Below are positions 7,649-15,113 of a stretch of 36,487 nucleotides of DNA, piece by piece. The notes beneath the pieces were generated by a model. The model worked only from the letters and a program-made list of their open reading frames with translations, did not search any database and had not been told where the DNA came from. This DNA is from JAGOEX01 sp964630905. Its GTDB lineage: Bacteria > UBP6 > UBA1177. Both the position numbers and the translations under genes were made by a program. Where the stretch lies: NCBI GenBank assembly GCA_964630905.1, contig CAZVWR010000032.1, forward strand, positions 1-36,487, written 5' to 3'. How positions within the stretch are numbered: the stretch's first letter is position 1; each line of letters begins with the position of its first letter.

Positions 7649-8926
7649 ATGTTTGATATTTTTAAAAGGTATAATTTCTGGGACGGTGTTGTTACTGGTT
7701 GCGGAATCGCCCGTCCTGATTACATTTCAGCTCTTGATGCTATGCTTGAACCGAAAAACATTATAACAATAACCGGCGGACGGAGAACCGGCAAAAGCGT
7801 TGTTGTGCGACAGTTAATCAGATATTTGATCAATGAGAAAAAAGTTGATCCTACAAAAATATTCTATGCCAATCTTTTTATCCAGGATATTGATTTTATG
7901 AGAGATTCCAAAAAATTCAAAGAGATCCTCAATGAATGGAAAAAGAAATTTAATCATATTCCCGGTGAACGGCTTTTTATTGTTATTGATGAGGTTCAGG
8001 AAATAGCAAACTGGGAAAAAACAGTTGTTTCTCTTTATGAAGATTATACTGCCGATCACAAAATAATCATCACCGGCTCAAACGCAAAACTGTTAAGCGG
8101 TGAACTTCACACATACCTTGCCGGAAGAAGTTTTGAGTTGACACTTTACCCTTTATCTTTCATGGAATACTGTTCATTTCTAAATAAATCTCCCGACAGA
8201 GCCGCCTGCATTGAATATCTGAATGCCGGAGGAATGCCTGAAGTTGTTAAAGTTAAAGATGTTTTTGCAAGACAGAATCTCGTTTCGGCAACTGTTGATT
8301 CAATAATAGTCAGAGATATAGCAACAAGACATCAGATCAGAAACATAGCTCTTTTAAGAAAAATGGCTGATTATTTCTGTTTTTCACCGACAGATGAAGT
8401 TTCAAGAACAAGGATATCAAATATTTTAAAAGACGGTGGTGAAAGTGCTTCGATAAATACTGTTTCTGAATACATGGAATACCTGAAAGATGCTTTTTTT
8501 ATTCATGAATGTCCACTCATATCGCATAAAAAAGGAGACATCTTGAAAAGCGTTCCCTTAAAAGTTTATCTGAACGACACCTCTTTTGCAAAAACAGCAG
8601 ATGAACAGAGTGATTTTGGCAAACTGCTTGAAAACATTATATTTATAGAACTCAAAAGACGCGGTTTTAAAGTAAAGACTTTGAAAATTGATAGTGGCGA
8701 AATTGATTTTGTCGCACGGATTGGAAATAAATTACATTATTATCAGGTTGCATATCTCATCGGAGAAAAAGGAAGTGCCGTTTACAATAGAGAGTTTGGT
8801 AATCTGATGAAAATCAAAGACCATTTTCCAAAAACTGTTCTGTCAATGGATGAGTTGCTCCATCAACCGGTTGAGGGAATAAACCATGAAAGTGTTGTGG
8901 AATTCCTGAAAAACCCACTCCTGTAA
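7649..8926 (+). CDS. AAA_14/DUF4143 family ATPase
   Basis: The 425-residue protein has an AAA_14 ATPase core with Walker A GGRRTGKS (about 37-44), Walker B LFIVIDEVQ and the sensor segment IITGSNAKLLSGE, followed by a DUF4143 C-terminal part. DUF4143 often ends in a PD-(D/E)XK-like fold. Here it reads GEIDFVARIG then YYQVAYL, so the usual catalytic Lys is replaced by Ala and nuclease activity is unlikely. These ATPases are common in anaerobes and their cellular role is poorly known. GGAGG eight bases upstream supports the ATG at 7649 over a GTG 36 bases earlier. The gene is bracketed by a 24-bp direct repeat whose second copy includes its stop codon, and it follows an operator array. Confidence 0.85.
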   Translation: MFDIFKRYNFWDGVVTGCGIARPDYISALDAMLEPKNIITITGGRRTGKSVVVRQLIRYLINEKKVDPTKIFYANLFIQDIDFMRDSKKFKEILNEWKKKFNHIPGERLFIVIDEVQEIANWEKTVVSLYEDYTADHKIIITGSNAKLLSGELHTYLAGRSFELTLYPLSFMEYCSFLNKSPDRAACIEYLNAGGMPEVVKVKDVFARQNLVSATVDSIIVRDIATRHQIRNIALLRKMADYFCFSPTDEVSRTRISNILKDGGESASINTVSEYMEYLKDAFFIHECPLISHKKGDILKSVPLKVYLNDTSFAKTADEQSDFGKLLENIIFIELKRRGFKVKTLKIDSGEIDFVARIGNKLHYYQVAYLIGEKGSAVYNREFGNLMKIKDHFPKTVLSMDELLHQPVEGINHESVVEFLKNPLL

Positions 8927-8944
8927 AACCCGTTTGACACTTTG
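8921..8944. repeat. 24-bp direct repeat, copy 2
   Basis: Identical to 7473-7496. It starts with the last sense codon and the stop codon of the ATPase gene and runs almost to the end of the convergent ATPase gene. Confidence 0.85.
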
Positions 8945-8949
8945 GAACT

Positions 8950-10092
8950 TCACAGAACAAACTTTCCCGGGTCAAAAAGAAATTCTGTCGCCGGAACAAC
9001 AAGAACTCCGTTTTTCACAAATCTGTCGTTCCCCCGATAAACAAGAATCCTTTTAGCTATTTCATAATCTTCACCAAAAGATTTAAGTCCGTTAAAATCA
9101 TAAGGATTCAAGTTTACTGAGCTTTTCACCTCTATCGCAGCAAACAGATCTTCTCCGTAAAGGATAAAATCCACTTCATTTCCGCTTTTTGTACGCCAGA
9201 AATATATTTTTGAATCTGCTCTATGAAGGTCACAAAAAGCTCTCAAGTGTTGAAAAACAAGTCCTTCAAGTGCAGGTCCTCCTATTTCGGTATCTTTATC
9301 AAGCGGACCTGATGGTCTTAATGTCCGGTAAAGCCCTGTGTCAAAAAAATAAAACTTGGGATGAACTGACAAATTTCTTTTGGCTTTCTTTGTAAAAACC
9401 GGAATTCTTTGGGCGATCAGAAGATCTTCCAGAATGTTCACATACGATTCAACGGTTTTTCTTTCTATTTGACATTCTCTTGAAATGTTTGCCAAATTGA
9501 TTTGGCAGCTATGCGAAAAACTGATGGACTCCAGAAATCTTGAAAAATTACCGATATTTCTGGTAAGTCCTTCCATCATAACTTCTTCACGGACATAAAG
9601 ATCCACATAAGCCGAAAGCGCTTCGTGTCTGTCATTTGAAAAAAATATGACAGGGATCAGTCCGAAATTAAGTGCCTCTTCAAGATCAAAAAGATCTCCC
9701 AGCTCACTTGCGGTAAAAGGATGCATTGTTTTTTTATAGGCTCTTCCTCCAAGAAGATTCGTCCCGTCTTTTTTAAGCTTTCTTGCACTTGAACCGGTCA
9801 TTATGAACAATTTTTCCTTATGTGTTTCCATTAACAGATGTATCTGACTCAAAAGGTCAGGGACTTTCTGGATTTCATCAATGATAATAATCTTTTTTTC
9901 AGGGTGTGCCATCACGGTTCCGCCAAGTCTTTCCGGATAAGCACTGTATGTTCTGAAATTTTCATTTTCAAGAAGATCAATATACAAAGCATCATTGAAA
10001 GATTCTTTAAGAATCGTTGATTTTCCGGTTCCCCTTGGTCCGAACAGAAAAAAACTGTTATCAGGAAACACAAACTCTCTTTTTAAAGCCAT
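8950..10092 (-). CDS. AAA_14/DUF4143 family ATPase (second, divergent copy)
   Basis: The 380-residue protein has Walker A FGPRGTGKS near residue 22, Walker B KKIIIIDEIQKVP, the sensor segment FIMTGSSARKLKK and a C-terminal DUF4143 domain. The C-terminus keeps an intact PD-(D/E)XK-like motif, NEVDFILYG followed by AAIEVKSS, unlike the neighbouring ATPase, in which the Lys is lost. Low similarity outside the motifs says this is not a recent duplicate of its neighbour. GGAGG seven bases upstream supports the ATG at 10092 over one 66 bases earlier. It converges with the other ATPase gene with only 23 bases between them. A strong promoter and an array of half-sites precede it. Confidence 0.85.
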   Translation of the reverse strand: MALKREFVFPDNSFFLFGPRGTGKSTILKESFNDALYIDLLENENFRTYSAYPERLGGTVMAHPEKKIIIIDEIQKVPDLLSQIHLLMETHKEKLFIMTGSSARKLKKDGTNLLGGRAYKKTMHPFTASELGDLFDLEEALNFGLIPVIFFSNDRHEALSAYVDLYVREEVMMEGLTRNIGNFSRFLESISFSHSCQINLANISRECQIERKTVESYVNILEDLLIAQRIPVFTKKAKRNLSVHPKFYFFDTGLYRTLRPSGPLDKDTEIGGPALEGLVFQHLRAFCDLHRADSKIYFWRTKSGNEVDFILYGEDLFAAIEVKSSVNLNPYDFNGLKSFGEDYEIAKRILVYRGNDRFVKNGVLVVPATEFLFDPGKFVL

Positions 10093-10105
10093 GAGTTCAC
10101 CTCCA

Positions 10106-10156
10106 AAATGGAATCGCTTTTTCCATTTCTCCTTCCGAAATGGAATATCTACTTCC
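10106..10156. promoter_or_regulatory. Half-site array in the leader of the minus-strand ATPase gene
   Basis: AAATGGAA (10106-10113), its reverse complement TTCCATTT (10121-10128), AAATGGAA again (10138-10145) and a partial TTCCA (10153-10157) alternate between promoter and ribosome binding site. The arrangement suggests overlapping dyad operators, or alternative hairpins in the leader RNA. Confidence 0.45.
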
Positions 10157-10157
10157 A

Positions 10158-10186
10158 AAAATACAGCGATTTTATGATTTTGTCAA
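10158..10186 (-). promoter_or_regulatory. Sigma70 promoter of the minus-strand ATPase gene
   Basis: On the minus strand a perfect TTGACA (10186-10181) and TATTTT (10163-10158) are 17 bases apart. Confidence 0.6.
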
Positions 10187-10216
10187 GAGTTTAAAAATTA
10201 TTTTCCGTGCTGACTT

Positions 10217-10954
10217 TTACCCTTTGCCGATGACATCTTTCATTGAATATCTGCCCGGTTTTTTACCTGCGATGAAGAGTGCGGCTTCGATCGCTCCTCT
10301 TGCGAAAATATCTCTTGTGAGCGCTTTGTGCGATATTTCTATCCTTTCACCGTCATATGCAAAAATAACTGTGTGTTCTCCGGGGACATCGCCGCATCTG
10401 ATGCTGTGATAACCGATCTCGTTTGGTGCCCTTTCGCCTGTTCCGGACCTTCCTTCAACGGATTTAAGGTTTCTTGTGCTTTGTCCGCTTGTGATGATCT
10501 TTCCGATTTCAAGTGCGGTTCCCGATGGTGCATCCTTCTTTTTGCTGTGATGGGTTTCGATGATCTCAATGTCGGCGTCACCGGTCAGTGCGGCGGCCTT
10601 TTTCATTATTTCAAAAAGGATGTTGACCCCTTTACTTAAATTAGATGTATGGAGAACAGGTATTGACTCAGCGGCTGTGTCAAGTGATATGAGATCTGCG
10701 ATCTGAAGCCCTGTCGCCCCTGAAATGAAAGGTTTTCTGTTCCTGACCGCCCACATGAGAGCTTTCTTGAAACCTTCGGGAGAACTTATGTCTATTACAA
10801 CATCAACATCATTTGGCGTTATTTCTTCAATCTTTTCAAACCCTTCTGTGACATCAACCTTGTGGGTCACAACTATTTTTCCTGTTTCTTCAGCGATCCT
10901 GGTTATAGCTCTGCCCATTCTTCCGGATGCACCGTTAAGTGTCACTCGAATCAT
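10217..10954 (-). CDS. dapB: 4-hydroxy-tetrahydrodipicolinate reductase
   Basis: DapB reduces hydroxy-tetrahydrodipicolinate with NAD(P)H in lysine and diaminopimelate synthesis in the cytosol. The 245-residue protein has the Rossmann motif NGASGRMGR at the N-terminus, the nucleotide-contact region FISGATGL, and the catalytic signature ETHHSKKKDAPSGTA with the His pair and Lys. The length is a little under the usual 265-275 residues. CGGAGGG six bases upstream decides for the ATG at 10954 rather than one 27 bases earlier. Its start lies inside the 3' end of gpsA (20-base overlap), so the two are translationally coupled. A peptidoglycan precursor role fits a Gram-negative host. Confidence 0.93.
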   Translation of the reverse strand: MIRVTLNGASGRMGRAITRIAEETGKIVVTHKVDVTEGFEKIEEITPNDVDVVIDISSPEGFKKALMWAVRNRKPFISGATGLQIADLISLDTAAESIPVLHTSNLSKGVNILFEIMKKAAALTGDADIEIIETHHSKKKDAPSGTALEIGKIITSGQSTRNLKSVEGRSGTGERAPNEIGYHSIRCGDVPGEHTVIFAYDGERIEISHKALTRDIFARGAIEAALFIAGKKPGRYSMKDVIGKG

Positions 10955-11975
10955 TAACCCCTCCGTAAGATAGAAGTTCATCTTTCAGACTTCGTGTCAT
11001 AAGTGCCTGAAAACTTTTATAAAGATCTGCATTTTCATATAAAACTCTGTATAGCGTTTCTGTTATCGGCATTTCAACATTTACCTTTTTTGAAAGATCG
11101 TATGCCGCTTTTGTCGTTGCAACACCTTCAGCGACCATCAGCATGCTTTTCAGAATGACATCAATTTTTTCACCTTTGCCGAGCCGGATTCCGACCTGCC
11201 TGTTCCTGCTGAGATCTCCAGTGCATGTCAGAACAAGATCGCCGATTCCGCTAAGTCCCGAAATTGTAAGAGGATTTCCGCCCATAGCAATTACAAGACG
11301 GGTAATCTCGGCGATCGACCTTGTGATAAGAGCCGCCTGAGTGTTCTTGCCAAGACCCATTCCTTCAAGTATTCCTACAGCTATTGCAAAAATATTCTTC
11401 AAAGCACCGCCGAGCTCAACACCCGTTATGTCATTTGATCTGTAAATCCTCATATAAGGAGAGCTGAATATCCCCTGGATCGACCCCATATCTTCGGAAT
11501 TGTGCCCGGCAATAACAGCACAAGTAGGCATTTTCATTGCAAGTTCAGCTGCAAAAGTGGGCCCCGAGATAACGAATATGTTCTTGTGAAGAGTTGCCGG
11601 AAGGATCTCTTCGGCAACCTGATACATCATTTTGAGCGTTCCGTTCTCGATCCCTTTTGAAGCGAGAACGATATATGTTCCCGGAGAGATCATGAAGGAG
11701 ATCCCGCTGAGAAGTTCCCTTGTGTACTGGGAAGGCGATGCGACAATGACAATGTCCATCGAAACAACAGCTGACTGAATATCACTCACCGCTTTGATCT
11801 TTTCAGAAAGCTTTATACCCTTTAAAAATAAAGTATTTTCATGAGAAGTGTTTATTGAATCAACAATTTCCTGCTCCTTTGCCCAGATAGTAACATTGTA
11901 ATCCTTCCCTGCCATAAGCGTGGCAAGAGCAGTGCCCCAGCTGCCGGCAGAAATAATACCTACTTTTAATCCCAT
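10935..11975 (-). CDS. gpsA: NAD(P)-dependent glycerol-3-phosphate dehydrogenase
   Basis: GpsA makes sn-glycerol 3-phosphate from dihydroxyacetone phosphate for phospholipid synthesis. The 346-residue protein shows the N-terminal dinucleotide fold (SAGSWGTALA), VIVASPSQ, the ASKGIENG segment, FVISGPTFAAE, the catalytic Lys region ELGGALKNIFAIA, GLSGIGDLVLTC and SRNRQVG. The first Gly of the usual GxGxWG loop is Ser here (ISAGSWG), a mild oddity in a strongly conserved motif. CGGAGGA seven bases upstream supports the ATG. It is the promoter-proximal gene of a two-gene operon with dapB, which overlaps its end. Confidence 0.93.
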   Translation of the reverse strand: MGLKVGIISAGSWGTALATLMAGKDYNVTIWAKEQEIVDSINTSHENTLFLKGIKLSEKIKAVSDIQSAVVSMDIVIVASPSQYTRELLSGISFMISPGTYIVLASKGIENGTLKMMYQVAEEILPATLHKNIFVISGPTFAAELAMKMPTCAVIAGHNSEDMGSIQGIFSSPYMRIYRSNDITGVELGGALKNIFAIAVGILEGMGLGKNTQAALITRSIAEITRLVIAMGGNPLTISGLSGIGDLVLTCTGDLSRNRQVGIRLGKGEKIDVILKSMLMVAEGVATTKAAYDLSKKVNVEMPITETLYRVLYENADLYKSFQALMTRSLKDELLSYGGVNDSSDT

Positions 11976-12007
11976 AAGTTATCCTCCGGTTAAAAAAACA
12001 ACAAGGC

Positions 12008-12036
12008 ATTCTACTATCGCTAAACTGCTTAGTCAA
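12008..12036 (-). promoter_or_regulatory. Sigma70 promoter of gpsA-dapB
   Basis: On the minus strand TTGACT (12036-12031) and TAGAAT (12013-12008) are 17 bases apart, 32 bases before the gpsA start. Confidence 0.6.
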
Positions 12037-12103
12037 CTTAGGGGTAACATTCTGTAAATACTAATATATATAATTGTTTTTTGAAATTTGTCCTGGATAT
12101 TAT

Positions 12104-12131
12104 TTGATTTTACGGTTTTTAGCTGTATAAT
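12104..12131 (+). promoter_or_regulatory. Promoter of rpoZ
   Basis: A perfect TATAAT (12126-12131) follows a weak TTGATT (12104-12109) at 16 bases. A T-rich leader ending in TGAGGAGG leads to the start codon. Confidence 0.55.
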
Positions 12132-12166
12132 ATCGGCTGATTTTGTTTTTTGAGGAGGAATCTGTA

Positions 12167-12433
12167 ATGGCAAGAGTAACTGTAGAGGATTGTTTGGAAA
12201 AAGTTCCAAATAGACTTGAGTTGATAATTCTGGCTGCAAAAAGAACAAGACAGCTGCTCGAAGGAGCTGAGCCTCTTATTTCAAACAGCAGGGGCAACAA
12301 AGAGCCGATCGTTGCTTTAAGAGAAGTAAGTGCCGGCAAGATAGTGCTTAAGACTACTGAAGGAAAACTCAAGAAGAACTTCCGCAAGCGTCGCAGAATT
12401 ACAAAATATTTCAGAAATCAAGACGAAGATTAA
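12167..12433 (+). CDS. rpoZ: DNA-directed RNA polymerase omega subunit
   Basis: Omega promotes assembly and stability of RNA polymerase by binding the beta' subunit. The 88-residue product starts MARVTVEDCLEKVPNRLELI and continues ILAAKRTRQLLEG, the conserved core of omega. It has the usual ALREVSAGKI region and a basic C-terminal tail with KNFRKRRR. TGAGGAGG supports the ATG at 12167; an upstream in-frame ATG would add eight residues before the conserved start. A small conserved-looking gene begins 3 bases after the stop. Confidence 0.9.
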   Translation: MARVTVEDCLEKVPNRLELIILAAKRTRQLLEGAEPLISNSRGNKEPIVALREVSAGKIVLKTTEGKLKKNFRKRRRITKYFRNQDED

Positions 12434-12436
12434 TGA

Positions 12437-12832
12437 ATGTTCGTTTTTCCGGGCTTCAATTCAAATATTGATCACCGCAACAAAAAGTATCATATACAGA
12501 CAGAAGTTAATAAAGTCGATGGAATTAGCAGGATAAATACTGTTGTGTACCTTTCCGGAATGATATTCCTGTCAGTTTCTTCAGAAATTAAAGGAGACGA
12601 TGCTGTCAGTCGCGAGGCTGCTGTTTCATCGATAAGGAAGCAGCACAATAAAGTTATAAGAGACCTTATTTCTGATCAGCTCGCTCCACAAAAATTTGTA
12701 AGTGATAAAGATTCGGTTGATTTTGTCGGAATGTATGGAAATAACAGAATATTTTTGTGCAGTAATAAAACTGTGTCCGGTGCACAGGACATATTCAGGG
12801 AACTTTTAACAGTCCCGGAAGATGAAAAGTGA
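12437..12832 (+). CDS. Conserved-looking hypothetical protein downstream of rpoZ
   Basis: The 131-residue product has no signal peptide or membrane segment. The N-terminal half reads GFNSNIDHRNKKYHIQTEV then RINTVVYLSGMIFLS. It resembles small proteins I recall from deltaproteobacteria and myxobacteria that begin with a GFNxNI segment and a HxQTE motif and have no known function. The second half is helical and charged (SIRKQHNKVIRDLI). It has no ribosome binding site of its own beyond the end of rpoZ, so it is probably translated by reinitiation. Confidence 0.65.
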   Translation: MFVFPGFNSNIDHRNKKYHIQTEVNKVDGISRINTVVYLSGMIFLSVSSEIKGDDAVSREAAVSSIRKQHNKVIRDLISDQLAPQKFVSDKDSVDFVGMYGNNRIFLCSNKTVSGAQDIFRELLTVPEDEK

Positions 12833-12963
12833 GCTGATAATCCTTGCAAGGTGCTGCTTTTTAAAAGTTTAAAAAAAGTTTGACTGTTTCATTAAAATTT
12901 GATAAGCAGTTAGCGAAGATGGTTTTTGGTGTAAAATGGACAATTTTTTGGATAGGTAGAAAA

Positions 12964-13275
12964 ATGAAGTTAATTGCAAAGTTAATCACGGCAGTTCTTA
13001 TTGTCAGTTTTGCAGTTCCTGCTTATGCTCAGGAAAAGGCACAACAAACAGGCATCAACTTGAAAGTTGGTGAAAGTTTTTATTTTGAAGGCAGCATCAA
13101 AGACAAAGCTGCTGATGAAAAGGAAGAGTCAATGGCTGAAATTCAAAAGACTCCTTTTTACAAATCGACATGGTTTATTACCGTTGTATCTGTAGTGGTG
13201 ATCGCCGGTGCGGCCGTCGGTATCTATTACGGCACCAGAACGGAAGAACCGGAAGGCAATGTTGTTGTATATTAA
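12964..13275 (+). CDS. Small exported protein with C-terminal membrane anchor, unknown
   Basis: The 103-residue product has a clear signal peptide (MKLIAKLITAVLIVSFAVPA, cleavage likely after AYA). A short polar middle follows, then a C-terminal hydrophobic segment (about 72-94, WFITVVSVVVIAGAAVGIYYG) and a short acidic tail. The family is not recognised. The ribosome binding site is weak (GATAGGTAG); a longer reading frame starting at 12880 is unlikely because it would bury the signal peptide. It is followed after 36 bases by the Kelch-like lipoprotein gene, so the two may act together at the envelope. Confidence 0.6.
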   Translation: MKLIAKLITAVLIVSFAVPAYAQEKAQQTGINLKVGESFYFEGSIKDKAADEKEESMAEIQKTPFYKSTWFITVVSVVVIAGAAVGIYYGTRTEEPEGNVVVY

Positions 13276-13311
13276 TCTAAAGAACGGTTCGAATACAATT
13301 TGGAGGATTTT

Positions 13312-15003
13312 ATGAAAAACACATTTTTTCTGCTGTTGACTTTGGTTGCCGCTTTTGTGCTTGTTTCATGCGAAGCCGGTGACACAGGGAATTTCAAAAT
13401 ACGATTAAGACTCCCCATAGAAGAAAATAATAATTTTTGCGGGGATGGTGCCGGCGAAAATGATGATACCACTTACTGCATACAGGAGAGCGATCAGGTT
13501 CTTCTTTCGATATATACATCATCCACTCCTTCAGGTGAATATGTATATGCCGACCGTAAGCTCATAAGAGTTGCCAGCAGTAACGGCGGCAAAGAGGAGT
13601 TTATCAGATCTCTCAAGAAAGGGATCTATTACCGCTTTTTTGTTGAAGTTACAAACGCGAATGAAAAACTTAAGCTTACGGGCGGACTGGACAGTATTCT
13701 TTATGATGATGCCGAGAACTTTGAAGTTGACATTTTTCTTGGTGCGGCAGGTGATTTTGTGAGAGTTGTCAAAGACAGGAATAATTATGATTCCTCTCTC
13801 ATGTCATATTTTGAATCATACGGTTCAAAAGGTGCAGCAGCAGCTTATCTTAAAAACGGAAAGCTTTATCTTTCCGGTGGTTACAGTTTTGACTGGGAAC
13901 AGATCATGTCTGAAACAATGATATTTGACATGAAGACGGTATCTTCTAAAAAAGTTGCGGCTCTACAACCGGGACTTATGGACCATACGGCAAGTTTTCT
14001 TGATGACGGTTCTGAATCTGGAAAAGTTGTTATAGCTTTCGGAACAACAGACGATGACTCGTACTCAAATGCGATACTTCTGTACGATCCTGACAAAGAT
14101 AAATACAGGAACATAGGATACGGTGACGGTATAACAAAGGCCAAAGCAATAACAATAAACGGTGATGTTTATATTACCGGCGGTTGCAAAGGAAACTCAG
14201 CAAGTGCAAAAATATATAAAGTTGATAAAACACAAACGGTTTCTGAGTATGCGAGTCTTAAGGCTGGTCGCTGCAACCATTCAATTGCCGATGTATCATA
14301 CACAGATGGAGCCGGAAAATTTGTGCCGAGAATTCTTGTTGTCGGTGGCTCAACTGATGAAGACGGTGAAAAACCTGTAACTGGAGATAAGTTTGCCGAA
14401 ATAGTGACTGCTTCATCAAAGACAGTAGCTCTTACAGACAGAACAGGTGCTGACTCCGTTGAGCTTCTTGCAAAAGGTCTTATTTCTGCCGGAGCTACAA
14501 GTCTGGTAATGGATGATCTTGAGGTTCCGGAAACTGTTGTAACTCTTGTCGGCGGATATCTTATGGATGGTGAAGAAGAGAATAAAGCACCTATCGCAAG
14601 TCAGAGTCTTTATGTTCTTAGTGAAAAGAGTGACGGCAGCTGGGTATATGATGTTAATTCCAATTCAAATGAGTGTGCAAGACCATCTGTCGGAACTATA
14701 GGTTCTCCCGAAAAGAGTCCTGCTAAATATGTTGCTGTAAATTGCGGAGCAGGTCAGGTGGCCAGAACCGACAAAGTAGCTTCCGACCAGACAATTTTTA
14801 CAGTACAGGTGAAAAGAAGTCCCGATCAGGAACTTGGAATAGATGTTTTCGGTGCATCAATCAAAGATTCACTGTTTAAAAATAACAGTGACAGTGAGAA
14901 TGGTGTAATAGTTGATGGACCGATTGCTGTCAACGAACTCGGGCAGGCTTACATTTTCGGAACACAGTTCATTTATCAGGTTAGCAGCTACGCTCTTCCC
15001 TGA
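13312..15003 (+). CDS. Kelch-like repeat lipoprotein
   Basis: The 563-residue product has a lipoprotein signal (MKNTFFLLLTLVAAFVLVSC). A beta-sandwich-like N-terminal region to about 145 is followed by Kelch-type repeats that form a likely beta-propeller: AAAYLKNGKLYLSGGYS, ITINGDVYITGGC and RILVVGGSTDEDG show the paired-Gly blades. Propellers of this type bind proteins or carbohydrates; the partner here is unknown. TTGGAGG six bases before ATG sets the start. It is the last gene before a strong terminator and probably belongs to the rpoZ-side transcription unit. Confidence 0.75.
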   Translation: MKNTFFLLLTLVAAFVLVSCEAGDTGNFKIRLRLPIEENNNFCGDGAGENDDTTYCIQESDQVLLSIYTSSTPSGEYVYADRKLIRVASSNGGKEEFIRSLKKGIYYRFFVEVTNANEKLKLTGGLDSILYDDAENFEVDIFLGAAGDFVRVVKDRNNYDSSLMSYFESYGSKGAAAAYLKNGKLYLSGGYSFDWEQIMSETMIFDMKTVSSKKVAALQPGLMDHTASFLDDGSESGKVVIAFGTTDDDSYSNAILLYDPDKDKYRNIGYGDGITKAKAITINGDVYITGGCKGNSASAKIYKVDKTQTVSEYASLKAGRCNHSIADVSYTDGAGKFVPRILVVGGSTDEDGEKPVTGDKFAEIVTASSKTVALTDRTGADSVELLAKGLISAGATSLVMDDLEVPETVVTLVGGYLMDGEEENKAPIASQSLYVLSEKSDGSWVYDVNSNSNECARPSVGTIGSPEKSPAKYVAVNCGAGQVARTDKVASDQTIFTVQVKRSPDQELGIDVFGASIKDSLFKNNSDSENGVIVDGPIAVNELGQAYIFGTQFIYQVSSYALP

Positions 15004-15028
15004 TCTGACCCTGTTTCTATATTTTATA

Positions 15029-15059
15029 ACGGGGGGATTCGTTCTCCCCGTTTTTTTTT
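15029..15059 (+). terminator. Rho-independent terminator
   Basis: An ACGGGG stem arm (15029-15034) pairs with CCCCGT (15046-15051) and is followed by a run of T to 15059. It lies 25 bases after the Kelch-like gene. Confidence 0.85.
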
Positions 15060-15062
15060 GAG

Positions 15063-15090
15063 TTGACAGGAAGTCTTTGATAAATATATT
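15063..15090 (+). promoter_or_regulatory. Promoter of the miaB operon
   Basis: TTGACA (15063-15068) and TATATT (15085-15090) are 16 bases apart, directly after the terminator and 23 bases before the start codon. Confidence 0.6.
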
Positions 15091-15113
15091 CAGTGGGTCT
15101 TAAGGAGGATCAT

